NCBI GenBank assembly: GCA_021502835.1
Contig: JAKFGP010000008.1
Span: forward strand, 62,001 to 126,000
Reading direction: 5' to 3'
Source: Streptomyces thinghirensis
GTDB lineage: Bacteria; Actinomycetota; Actinomycetia; Streptomycetales; Streptomycetaceae
DNA: 64,000 bases
Shown piece after piece: positions 28,744-39,218 of the stretch; the first letter of the stretch is position 1; each line of letters starts with the position of its first letter. The notes below the pieces were generated by a model, which did not search any database, was not told the origin of the DNA, and saw only the letters and a list, made by a program, of their open reading frames with translations. The translations under genes and the position numbers were made by a program.

Positions 28744-30101
28744 CCGCCGAGGCCACCACCGCCCCCGTCGAGGCCGGCTTCGACCCGGGCGCCGAAGCCG
28801 CCCGCGCCACCGCCGCGATCCTCCACGACACCCTGCACGGCACCGAGCGCGGTGTCGTCGTCGACTCCCCGCCCGGCGCGGGCAAGTCCACGCTGGTCGT
28901 ACGGGCGGCGCTGGAGCTGGCCGAGGCGGGCCGGACCCTCATGGTCGTGGCGCAGACCAACGCCCAGGTCGACGACCTGGTCCTGCGCCTCGCCGAGAAG
29001 AACCCCGACCTGCCGGTGGGCCGTCTGCACAGCAGTGACGCCGACCCGTACGACAAGGCGCTCGACGACCTGGCGAACGTACGCAAGTCGGCGAAGGCCG
29101 CCGATCTCGCCGGGCAGGCCGTCGTCCTGTCGACCGCCGCGAAGTGGGCGCACGTCAAGGTGGACGAGCCGTGGCGGCACGCGATCGTCGACGAGGCGTA
29201 CCAGATGCGCTCGGACGCGCTGCTGGCGGTCGCCGGGCTGTTCGAGCGGGCACTGTTCGTGGGCGACCCGGGTCAGCTGGACCCGTTCGCGACGGTGGGC
29301 AGCGAGCAGTGGGCGGGTCTGTCGTACGACCCGTCGGCCTCCGCGGTGACGACACTCCTCGCGCACAATCCCGCCCTCCCTCAGCACCGGCTGCCGGTGT
29401 CATGGCGGCTCCCGGCGTCGGCGGCACGGCTGGTCTCCGACGCGTTCTACCCGTACACGCCGTTCCGCAGCGGCACGGACCACGGCGACCGGGGTCTGTC
29501 CTTCACGGTGGCGTCGGACGGCTCGGGCCCCGACCGGGTGATCGACGAGGCCGCCCGCTCGGGCTGGGGTCTGCTGGAGCTGCCCGCCGGTCACACGCCG
29601 CGCACCGATCCGGAGGCCGTACGGGCGGTGGCGGCGGTGGTCCGGCGGCTCCTCGACCGGGAGGGCGCGGCGACGTCCGAGCGCTCGCCCGACCCCGCTC
29701 CCCTGACGTCCGCCCGCATCGCCGTCGGCACCGCGCACCGGGACCAGGCGGCGGCGGTCCGGGCCGCGCTGGCCGACCTCGGGGTGACCGAGGTGACGGT
29801 GGACACGGCGAACCGGCTCCAGGGCCGCGAGTACGACGTCACCGTCGTCCTCCACCCGCTCTCCGGCCGCCCCGACGCCACCGCCTTCCACCTGGAGACG
29901 GGCCGCCTGTGCGTCCTGGCCTCCCGGCACCGGCACGCGTGCATCGTGGTCTGCCGGGAGGGCGTGAGCGAGCTGCTGGACGACTATCCGTCCACGGAGC
30001 CGGTCCAGTTGGGGACGCTGGTCAAGTTCCCCGACGGGTGGGAGGCGAATCACGCGGTGCTGGCACACCTGGCCGAGCACCGGGTGACCTGGCGTCCCTG
30101 A
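28740..30101 (+). CDS. SF1B (UPF1/Dna2-like) DNA helicase
   Basis: About 453 residues, an intact frame. Motif I SPPGAGKST (Walker A, ~residue 45), Ia AQTNAQVDDL, II AIVDEAYQM (DEAY, Walker B), III FVGDPGQLDPF, IV SWRLPASAARLV, V TANRLQGREYDVTVV and VI VLASRHRHACIVV are all present and in order. Lacks the nuclease and barrel parts of Dna2, which are encoded by the two coupled genes upstream (GTGA overlap). The final ~23 codons, with the stop, are repeated twice more immediately downstream. Likely ATP-driven 5'-3' translocase; its process (repair or defence) is not known. Confidence 0.88.
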   Translation: MTAEATTAPVEAGFDPGAEAARATAAILHDTLHGTERGVVVDSPPGAGKSTLVVRAALELAEAGRTLMVVAQTNAQVDDLVLRLAEKNPDLPVGRLHSSDADPYDKALDDLANVRKSAKAADLAGQAVVLSTAAKWAHVKVDEPWRHAIVDEAYQMRSDALLAVAGLFERALFVGDPGQLDPFATVGSEQWAGLSYDPSASAVTTLLAHNPALPQHRLPVSWRLPASAARLVSDAFYPYTPFRSGTDHGDRGLSFTVASDGSGPDRVIDEAARSGWGLLELPAGHTPRTDPEAVRAVAAVVRRLLDREGAATSERSPDPAPLTSARIAVGTAHRDQAAAVRAALADLGVTEVTVDTANRLQGREYDVTVVLHPLSGRPDATAFHLETGRLCVLASRHRHACIVVCREGVSELLDDYPSTEPVQLGTLVKFPDGWEANHAVLAHLAEHRVTWRP

Positions 30102-30447
30102 CCGCAGCCCCCGGCGCCTGCCCAACGGGCGATCAGCACAACGCCGCCCAACCCGCCGGACGGCGTCCGGCACGCCGCCGGAGGCGGCCGATGGTTACAG
30201 CCCCCCGACGGGTGGGAGGCGAATCACGCGGTGCTGGCACACCTGGCCGAGCACCGGGTGACCTGGCGTCCCTGACCGCAGCCCCGGCGCCTGCCCAACG
30301 GGCGATCAGCACAACGCCGCCCAACCCGCCGGACGGCGTCCGGCACGCCGCCGGAGGCGGCCGATGGTTACAGCCCCCGACGGGTGGGAGGCGAATCACG
30401 CGGTGCTGGCACACCTGGCCGAGCACCGGGTGACCTGGCGCCCCTGA
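30031..30447 (+). repeat. 172-174 bp tandem repeat, 2.4 copies, at the helicase 3' end
   Basis: Copies start ccgacgggtgggaggcgaat at 30031, 30205 and 30377, giving periods of 174 and 172. Each carries the last ~23 codons of the helicase plus a stop; the first two also contain a GC-rich intergenic segment ending ggccgatggttacagcccc. The third stops at tggcgcccctga and runs into unrelated sequence. Real tandem duplication or an assembly duplication; I cannot tell which. Confidence 0.9.
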
Positions 30448-30638
30448 CGGGCCCGGCCGGGGGGCGGGGGCCGCTCCTGATCACGGCGTTTCCGGTTGCG
30501 TATGCTTGCCGGGTGGCCGTGCGGTTCGCCGTAGCGGGCCGCGTTCGAGCGAGAACCGGGCCTCCGCGGGGACTGACCACTTCGCGGTGGGTCCGGCTGT
30601 GTGACAGTTCGATCAGTGACTACTCGGGGGGAGTCACG

Positions 30639-31322
30639 ATGATCCGTGTGCTGATCGTGGACGACGAACTCCTACTGCGCAGTTGCATGCAGCAGATACT
30701 GGAGTCCGAACCGGACATCACCGTGCCCGACACCTGCGACGGGGCGGAGGCCGCCCGCGCCATCGCGCGGCACCGGCCCGACGTGGTGCTCCTCGACCTG
30801 AAGATGCCGGTCGTGGACGGCCTGTCCGTACTGCGGCAGTTGCCGGCCCGCCGACCCGGCGGGTATCGGCCCGCGACCGCGATGCTGACGACCTTCTCCA
30901 AGGACGAGGACATCCTCGAAGCCCTGCGCGCCGGCGCCGACGGCTTCCTGCTCAAGGACTCCGCACCGGACCAACTGGCCCACTCCGTGAAGGTGCTGGC
31001 CGACGGCGGCACCGTGCTGTCGCCTGCCGTCGCCCGATCCGTGATCGGCGGCTACGTGGCGGGCGCGCGGGGCCCCCAGGAGGGTCCGCGGGCCGCCGGC
31101 GGCCAGGAGGCCGAGTCCCTCACCGAACGGGGAGCGGCAGGTACTCGCACGACTGGCGGAAGGTCTGCCGAACGCGGAGATAGCCCGGGGACTCCAGGTC
31201 AGCAACACACGGTCCGTGACCACGTGAGCATGATCCTGGCCAAACTGGGGGTGGAGAACCGGGTTCAGGCGGCCGTCACGGCCTGGCGGCTCGGGCTCGC
31301 ACCGGCTCCCAGGCGGACCTGA
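30639..31322 (+). CDS. NarL/LuxR-family response regulator
   Basis: Receiver MIRVLIVDDELLLRSCMQQ with the phospho-accepting Asp in VVLLDLKMPVVDG and Lys in GFLLKDSAP, then a C-terminal LuxR HTH ending HTVRDHVSMILAKLGVENRV. About 227 residues. Two compensating indels between 31130 and 31195 garble the start of the HTH (LTER...AEGL should be continuous), but it resumes in frame. Ribosome site gggggga precedes the ATG. TGATG overlap with the kinase gene. Position just upstream of the lanthipeptide genes suggests a pathway regulator, but this is inference. Confidence 0.88.
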   Translation: MIRVLIVDDELLLRSCMQQILESEPDITVPDTCDGAEAARAIARHRPDVVLLDLKMPVVDGLSVLRQLPARRPGGYRPATAMLTTFSKDEDILEALRAGADGFLLKDSAPDQLAHSVKVLADGGTVLSPAVARSVIGGYVAGARGPQEGPRAAGGQEAESLTERGAAGTRTTGGRSAERGDSPGTPGQQHTVRDHVSMILAKLGVENRVQAAVTAWRLGLAPAPRRT

Positions 31323-32520
31323 TGGCCGCCTCGGCCGAGGCGCCGGCCGGGAGATTCGGGCGGTTCGCCACCCCGGCCCTGGTCGCCCTGTCGACGGTCG
31401 AGGTCCTCACGGTGTGGAGCGACTCGTCCCGCAATGAGCTGCTCCTCTACACGGCGAGTGCCCTCGCCCTGCTCGTGCGGCGCCGATGGCCGCTCGCGGT
31501 GCTGCTGGCGACCCTGCCGGTGGCCACGACCGGTTACGTGCTGTTTCCTCCGATGGCGGCCATGTACCAGGTGGCGCGCGACGTACGCGACGGCCGGACG
31601 GTGGGCGGCTGCGCGGTCCTGCTGTCCGTGGCGTCCCCTCCTGGCCTGGCGGCCGTCCGAGTTCGAGCGGTGGACGTACAAACTGGGCCTGGTCGGCGTC
31701 CTGTCCGCCGCGCTGATGAGCGCGGGCCCGTCGGCTCTGGGGCGGCTGGCCCGCTCGCGCCGGGAACTGGCCGCCCGGGTGGCCGAGTTGGTTGAGTCCC
31801 AGGCGCGCGAGCGGGAGTTGACCGCCCGGGCCGTCGCCGCCGGAGGAACGTGCCCGGCTCGCGCGGGACATGCACGACACGGTGTCGTACAAGGTCAGCC
31901 TGATCGCCGTGCAGGCCGGTGCACTGGAGCGGACCGCCGGGGAGGCGCGGAGCCGGGAGGCGGCAACCGTGATGCGTGAGCTGGCCGCCGGGACGCTGGC
32001 GGAGCTGCGTGACCTGATCGGCGTGCTGCGCGACGCGAGGGACACGTCGTCCTCCGGGCAGGGGCGGGAAGCCGGCCCGGGGCTGGCGGAACTGCCGGGC
32101 CTGGTGAGGGACAGCGGGCTCGACGTGGCACTGGACATGGGCGGCTGCGCGTCGTCCGGCCCGGAGGCGTCGACGCCGGAAGCCGTGTCCCGCGCCGCGT
32201 ACCTGACGGTGCAGGAGGCGCTGACGAACGTACGCAAGCACGCCCCCGGGGCCGCCGTCACCGTATCCCTGACCCGTGGCGAGGAGGCCGGACTGCGGGT
32301 GACGGTCCGCAACGAGCCACGGACGGGGCCCGGAGGCCGTTCCCACGGTGACGGTGAGACGTCGCTGTGGCCCGACGGCGGGAACGGGCTGCGGGGCCTC
32401 ACGGAACGGGCGCGGCAACTCGGCGGGACCCTTCGGGCGGGTCCGGATCCGGACGGAGGCTTCTCGGTGCGGGCGTTCTTCCCCACCACCGCCGACGGGC
32501 CGGACCCCCGTCAGCCGTAG
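31322..32520 (+). CDS. NarL-type sensor histidine kinase (HisKA_3)
   Basis: About 400 residues from the ATG that overlaps the regulator stop. Four or so N-terminal membrane helices (LVALSTVEVLTVW, LLLYTASALALLV, PLAVLLATLPVATTGYVLF, LGLVGVLSAALMSAG). A HisKA_3 dimerisation segment has the phospho-accepting His in ARDMHDTVSYKVSLIA, followed by HATPase motifs (TVQEALTNVRKHAPGA, GNGLRGLTERARQLGG). Indels near 31640 and 31848. Partner of the preceding response regulator. No recognised ligand domain. Confidence 0.88.
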
Positions 32521-32686
32521 GGGGCGAGCCCGACACACGTAGGGGGCTCGAAGGTCGCCTTCCGGACATCCGACGGATCCCTCGCACATGGGTGCGTGCC
32601 TAGCATGCGAGCCATGGCAGAGACCGAAACACTGAGACAGAGACCGACAGAGTGTCAGTGCATGGGGGATTCGGCTCCTTTCTCGC

Positions 32687-32944
32687 GTGACTTCCCTCTC
32701 CTCCCTTCACGGGCTCACGGCCAGAGAGCGCCAGATTCTGCTGCGCCTGGCCGCGTGTGAAGGAAACCGGGTCATCGCCAGGCACCTCCGCATCACCGAA
32801 CGCACCGTGAAGGCCCATCTCACCAGCATCCTCACGAAACTCTCGCTGACTTCCCGGACCGAGGCCACGGTCGTGGCCCCTCCGCTATCACCGTCAATTG
32901 TGTCCGGCCGTTCCCGGGGGGTGCCATGGACCAAAGTCCAATAG
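32687..32944 (+). CDS. Small stand-alone LuxR-type HTH protein
   Basis: 85 residues from a GTG start (MTSLSSLHGLTARERQILLR), essentially only a LuxR/GerE helix-turn-helix: LTARERQILLRLA, NRVIARHLRITERTVKAHL and LTSILTKLSLTSRTEAT. No receiver or ATPase domain, and no indel required. Stand-alone HTH proteins can be pathway-specific activators. It lies 83 nt before the precursor gene on the same strand. It could also be the C-terminal relic of a larger regulator, since upstream ~160 nt shows no receiver. Confidence 0.75.
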   Translation: MTSLSSLHGLTARERQILLRLAACEGNRVIARHLRITERTVKAHLTSILTKLSLTSRTEATVVAPPLSPSIVSGRSRGVPWTKVQ

Positions 32945-33027
32945 CCGAGGCCCCGTGCGACTCCTGATGATTCTTGCGAATGCCTCGGACGACCGAGGCG
33001 CCACATCACCCGTTCCAGGAGTTGTTG

Positions 33028-33462
33028 ATGACTGTGCAGGACATGGCCGCCGTACTCGCCGACAAGGAGTTCCTGAGCGAGGACGTCGTGCGTGCCGTAC
33101 TGGCCGACGGCGGACTCGGCGGCAGCAGCAAGAAGGTCGGCGTGCAGGAGGGGCTGGACATCCTCGGGCGCAAGAACGACGTCTGGCTCTCGTTCGAGCA
33201 GTGGTACGAGGGCCTGGACGAGGGCGGCCGGAAGTACATGGACCTGATGCTGGAGGCCGCTCTGGTCGGCCTGGTGGAGCGCACCGTGGAAGGCTCCGAC
33301 GTGCGCGAGTACGACAAGGCGGCCCGCGAGATACTCGAGGCCGAGGGCGCGCTGGAGCTGACCGACCCGCAGATGATCGGCCCGGTCTCCACGGCCGTCA
33401 CGCGCACCATCATCAAGCAGACCATCAAGAAGAACTGTGCGACCAAGTGGGCCGGTTGCTGA
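33028..33462 (+). CDS. Probable class V lanthipeptide precursor
   Basis: 144 residues from ATG 33028 with ribosome site ccaggag. A long, acidic, helical leader-like part (LADKEFLSEDVVRAVLAD; SFEQWYEGLDEGG; KAAREILEAEGALE) ends in a short C-terminal segment IGPVSTAVTRTIIKQTIKKN followed by CATKWAGC. The only two Cys of the protein are residues 137 and 144, and six Ser/Thr (S121, T122, T125, T127, T132, T139) lie within the last 24 residues, the pattern of a lanthipeptide core. The next gene encodes a kinase/HopA1 fusion of the class V type, then an exporter. The leader is unusually long, as known for class V. The cleavage site is not deducible; residues 112-118 (TDPQMIG) are candidates. Not identical to any product I can name. 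Confidence 0.78.
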   Translation: MTVQDMAAVLADKEFLSEDVVRAVLADGGLGGSSKKVGVQEGLDILGRKNDVWLSFEQWYEGLDEGGRKYMDLMLEAALVGLVERTVEGSDVREYDKAAREILEAEGALELTDPQMIGPVSTAVTRTIIKQTIKKNCATKWAGC

Positions 33463-33603
33463 GCACCGGACCTGCGGCGCCGGGCACCTCTCAGGGGCCC
33501 GGCGCCCTCCCCCGGACGGGTATCGACCTCGGTTCGGCGACCGGACTCGGCCGGCACCTGGAGCGCCGCGGGGAGAGGCTCGACGAATACAGCGAGGTAA
33601 GGG

Positions 33604-35539
33604 GTGGGGTCCGGGCGCAATGTCGTGGTGTCGCTCGTCCGTCCGGAAGGCCATGGCGTGCTGGTCAAACAGCATCGCAAGAGGTCGGACGAGCGGTACA
33701 CAGCGGAATGCGCCGTGCATTCCACCGTCTTCCCGAGGTTGGGCGGCCCGGTGCGAGTTCCACGCCTGCTGAATACGTATCCGGAAGACCGGATCCTGGA
33801 ATTCGAGTTCGTTCGGGACGCGCAGAGTCTTGCGGATCGCATGACAGATGCGCGACCTCTTCCCGGCGACTGCTTCCCTGAACTGGGCGGCTTTCTCGGA
33901 CTCCTCCACGCGCTTTCTCCGGTGTCGGAGCCGGCCGTGGAGGACGAGCGCGCCCAGATGATCGGCTACGAGCGCGTCTCGCCCGAGGAGTTCTCACTGT
34001 TCTCCGCCGCGGAGATCCGAGTGGTCCGGCTGGTGCAGAGCGACCGGCGGCTGGGTCTCGCGCTCACACGTCTCGGCCGCTCCCTCCGGCCGCTCGGTCT
34101 GCTCCACGGCGACTTCCGGGCGGAGAACGTACTCGTCTCCCGGGACGATGCCGGCCGGCTGTCGGTCATCGACTGGGAGTTGTCCCGCCACAGCGACCCG
34201 GCGGCGGAACTGGGCTACTTCATCGGGAACCTCCTCCACCGCGCGTGGTACGCCGTGCGGGCGCAACGCCCCGACGTGGAGTCCTGGCAGGCCGCCGTGG
34301 ACACGCGTACCGCTGAACTGTCCGCGGACACCGCGGCGTTCTGGCGCGGCTACCTGGAGACCGCTCCTGAGCGGCTCACCCTGCGGCGTCCGCTGCTGCC
34401 GCTGCTGGTCACCGCACACGCCGGCTCCGCGCTGCTGAGCCGCGTCGTCGGCGACGTCCGGGCCACCGGCCGGGTGACCCCGCGGGACCTCCTGGTGATC
34501 GGCCGGGCGCGCGATCTGGTCGTACACCCCGCGTCGTCGGCGCGTGCACTTCTGGGGGAGTGGCTCATGACCGCGCCGGGCACGGTCCTCGCGCCGGCCT
34601 TCCGGACCATGCTGCGCGCCGTGGAGTGGCGGGCGTCCGGCGAGGTGGCGGTGCACGGGCCGAGCGGCACCGCCCTGGTGGACGGACGAGGCCCCCGGGC
34701 CGCCGAGGAACTGCGCCGGGTCCTCTACGAGGTGTTCCACGCGGGCCGACCGGTGACCGGTGCCGTCACCGACCCCGACGAGGAGTTCCTCGCCGGGCTC
34801 GCGGCGTCGGTCAGGGTGCCCTGGTCGCTGAGTCCGGGCTGGCGTGTGGTGACGGCCGGCGCGGAGGACGAGCCGTCCGTGGAGCAGTACGGGGTGCGTG
34901 TGAGCGTACGCGCGGACCGGCATCTGGCACCGGGACACCGGCTGGTCCCCGGTGAGGTGGTCACACTCCGGTTGCCGCCCTGCCGCCCGGGCCTGTCACC
35001 GGGGTTCTTCTCCGTCATCGGCTCCCGTGGCGAGCCCGAGGGGCCACTGACCCGCTTCTACCTCAATCTGCCGTACCGCAGCGTGCCGAAGCTGGTGACC
35101 GCGCTGACGGAGCAGCTCGAACTCCGAGGCGTCGTATACGCGTTCAAGACGCTGGACATGCCCGCGGCCTACGGACGCCGGGACGGCACGGTCCTGTACG
35201 CACGGCGACGGGACAGGGCGTCGGCCGTCGAGTCCCTATCCGCGGCCCTGACCTCGCTGCCGGAGCCGGCGAGCACCGACGTCCCGCCGCTCACCGAGCG
35301 CGTCCTGCCCGCCGTCGGTGCGGCCGACGAGCCCGGCGGCGCGGGTTTCGCGGGGCTCAGCTTCGGCGAGCACCGCTGCGACGCGGTGGCCCGGTTCCTG
35401 CTCGACCACCACGGGCGGGACGCGACGGAGCTGGTCCCCCTGCTCGCCGGCGAACTCGCCCGCCGCGGCATCGACCCCTGGCCCCCTACACCAGTCCGCC
35501 GGTCCCCTCCCCGCCGGCGCCGAGGAGAACGACCGATGA
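33604..35539 (+). CDS. Fused APH-type kinase and HopA1-domain lanthipeptide synthetase
   Basis: About 645 residues. The N-terminal half is an aminoglycoside-phosphotransferase fold: GSGRNVVVSLV (nucleotide loop), a Lys in VLVKQH, catalytic LLHGDFRAENVLV and metal-binding SVIDWEL. The C-terminal half (about 310-540) is HopA1-like: TRFYLNLPYRSVPKLVTAL, GVVYAFKTLDMPAAYGRRD, VLYARRR. Class V lanthipeptide systems use a kinase (LxmK) to phosphorylate Ser/Thr and a HopA1 protein (LxmY) for elimination; here they are one frame with no break across the junction. One indel near 35490 restores an ATGA overlap with the next gene. An earlier start (33462-33604, reading GIDLGSATGLGRHL..) is possible with an indel near 33605. 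Confidence 0.82.
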
Positions 35540-36145
35540 ACCCGACCCACCTCGCGCCCGTTCCGCCCGCTCCCTCCCCCGCGTCCGCCGGCACGGGGAA
35601 CGCCGGCCCGCGCCGACCCGGCCGACCCGGCGGTCGATGGCGTACCTGGGGGTGGTCTGTCTGCTCTACGCGGGGGCGGCCGTGCTTCAGACCGCCTACG
35701 GGACGCTGCTGTCCGACGTGGGTCTGACCGGCGGCGCGGCGCCGGTCGCCGCCGCCTTCCTGGGCGCGTTCGACATCGCGGTCGTGACCGCGCTCTGTCT
35801 CCTGATCGTCTGGTCCTGGGGCAAGGCCCTCGGGGGCGCCGGGTCCGCACGGGCCGGGAGCACTGGCCGTCGTCTCCCTCGCCCTCGTCTGCTCGGCGGT
35901 CGCCGAACTGGGCGCCGTCGTCGCGGAGCTGGCCGTCACGGGAAACGCCCCGGTCGTCCTGGCCACCAGCCCCGCCCGGTGGACGGACGTCCCCGTACTG
36001 GGCTGCCTCAGCCTGACCAACGCGACCCTGTACGTGGTTCTGGGGGCCGGCTTGTGGCGCGACCGGCGGGTGGACCGCCCCCAGGGCCGCCGTTCCGGTG
36101 CTGACGATCGCCGCGCTGGCGGCGGGCACCGCGGCCCTGAGCTGA
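35536..36145 (+). CDS. Membrane protein of the lanthipeptide cluster
   Basis: About 203 residues from the ATG inside the previous stop. A Pro/Gly/Ala-rich N-terminus (NPTHLAPVPPAPSPAS) precedes about five membrane helices: AYLGVVCLLYAGAAVLQTAY, AFLGAFDIAVVTALCLLIVW, LAVVSLALVCSAVAELG, LTNATLYVVLGAGLW and VLTIAALAAGTAALS. No domain recognised. Indels near 35635, 35860 and 36085. Its coupling to the synthetase and position before the exporter suggest a transport or immunity role; that is inference. It does not resemble a protease. Confidence 0.7.
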
Positions 36146-36225
36146 CTCTCGGACCACTCTGATCACTCAACTTGCTCGAACCACTCGAACCACTTGGACC
36201 ACGGGCTCACAGGGAGAACACCACG

Positions 36226-38048
36226 GTGAAGGCACGCACTGACCAGGGCGGGGACGTGGCGGAGACGGAGGTTGCCAAGGTACCGCTGCGTCAGCTCCTC
36301 GCCCACGCCCGGCCCCAGGCACCCGCCCTGGTCGCGGCCTCGCTGCTGAGCTGTGTGGCGGCGGTGGTGGCGCTGGTGCAACCGCTGGTCGTGAAGAAGG
36401 TGTTCACCGATCTGTCGGACTCCCGGCCGGTCACCGCCACCGTGCTGGTGATCGTCGGGCTGTTCCTGGCGGAGGCGCTGCTCGGCTCGGTCCAGAGCTA
36501 TCTGCTCGGCAGGATCGGCGAGGGCGTCGTCCTGAACCTGCGCACCACGCTGGTGGGGCGGCTGCTGAGGTGGCCGGTGGCGACGTACGCGCGGCACCGT
36601 TCCGGTGATCTGATCTCACGGGTGAGCGCGGACACCACCGCCGTGCGCGGGGCCCTGGCGTCGAGTCTGACCGAGACCCTCGCCGGCGTGCTGACCTTCG
36701 CCGGGTCACTGGTCCTGATGCTGTTCCTCGATCCGCTGATGCTCGGGCTGACGCTCGGTTGCCTGCTGATCTCGTTCCTCGCCGTGTTCGCCGTGTCCCT
36801 GCGCATCATGGGTGCCACGGTGCAGGCCCAGCGCAGTGTGGGCCGGATCGGCGCCGGGCTCGAACGCGTGCTGCGCGCGATCCGCACGGTCAAGCTCAGC
36901 GGCGCCGAGGAGCGCGAGGAGAAGGCCCTGGCCGCCGACGTCGGCGCCGCCTACCGCGCCGGGATGCGGCAGGCCAAGCTCGAGGCGCTGGTCCACCCCG
37001 TGACCGCGGTCTCGGTCCAGGGCGCCCTGGTCCTCGTCCTCGGTATCGGCGGTGCCCGGGTCGCGGAGGGCACGATGGCCCTGGGCGAGCTGATCGCCTT
37101 CCTGCTCTACCTGCTCTACCTCGCCGTGCCGATGACCACGCTGTTCTCCTCGATCACCGATCTCCAGGCCGGGCGGGCGGCACTGTCCCGGGTGCAGGAA
37201 CTCCTCGACGAGCCTCTGGAGCGGACGGACGAGGCGTCGTCGCCCACTCCGGCCGAGGCGGCGACGGCGCCCGCCGTCCCGTCCGCGGTCCCCGCGATAT
37301 CGCTGCACGGCGTCACCTTCGCCTACCCCGGCCGGGAGGACCACCCCGCGCTGCGGGACCTCACCTTCGCCGTCCCCGAGTTCTCGCGGACCGCGCTGGT
37401 CGGCCCGTCCGGGGCGGGCAAGTCGACCGTGCTCTCCCTCATCGGCCGCATGTACGACGCCGACGCCGGCACGGTCAGTCTCCTCGGCCGGGACGTCGCG
37501 GGTATGCCGCTCAAGGAGGTGCGCGATCTCATCGGGCACGTCGAGCAGGAATCACCGGTCCTGGCGGGCACCCTGCGCTCGAACCTGGTGTACGCCCCGC
37601 CCCGGGGCCTCCGATGCCGAGGTCGCCGACGTACTCGACCGCACCAATCTCACGGGGTTCGTCGACTCGCTCCCGCACGGCCTGGACACGGAGGTCGGCG
37701 ACGGCGGCGTACTCGTCTCGGGCGGGCAGCGCCAGCGCATCGCCATCGCCCGCATGCTGCTCAAGCGGCCCCGGATCCTGCTGCTCGACGAGGTCACCTC
37801 GCAGATGGACGCGGAGAACGAACGGCTGCTGAACGCCACGCTCAAAGAGGCGGCGGCCACCTGCACGGTGCTGGTGGTGGCCCACCGTCTCTCCACCATC
37901 CAGGACGCCGACCAGATCCTCGTCCTGGACGACTGCCGCATCACGGCGAGCGGGAGCCACGCGCAGCTGATCCGCGAGGACGGTCTGTACGCCCACCTGG
38001 CCCGCACTCAGCTCCTGCCGGCCGCCGCGGAGGGGGCCGGGGGAATAA
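36226..38048 (+). CDS. ABC exporter, half-transporter (membrane plus ATPase)
   Basis: About 605 residues from GTG ([16 protein letters not shown]). A six-helix exporter domain ([69 protein letters not shown]) is followed by an ATPase: Walker [11 protein letters not shown], signature VSGGQRQRI, Walker [10 protein letters not shown] and H-loop VAHRLST. No N-terminal C39 peptidase, so leader removal must be done by another enzyme. One indel near 37605; the stop is uncertain (TAA at 38046-38048 preferred, otherwise reading on into the next gene). Likely lanthipeptide exporter. Confidence 0.83.
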
Positions 38049-38118
38049 CCGGAGACACCCTCCTGTTACGCCGCGCAGCTACCCGCGCGATTGTCACGAC
38101 ACAGGGAGGCACCCCACC

Positions 38119-39193
<1,075 letters not shown>

Positions 39194-39218
<25 letters not shown>

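Noticed and set aside
33463..33603. A second small gene between precursor and synthetase
   Set aside because: The sequence reads better as an N-terminal extension of the kinase (RHLERRGERLDEYSEV) joined by an indel near 33605.
36706..37539. Long open frame on the minus strand inside the ABC exporter gene
   Set aside because: It is a shadow of the high-GC exporter gene: low-complexity His/Gln/Arg-rich translation, no motif, while the plus strand has full ABC signatures.
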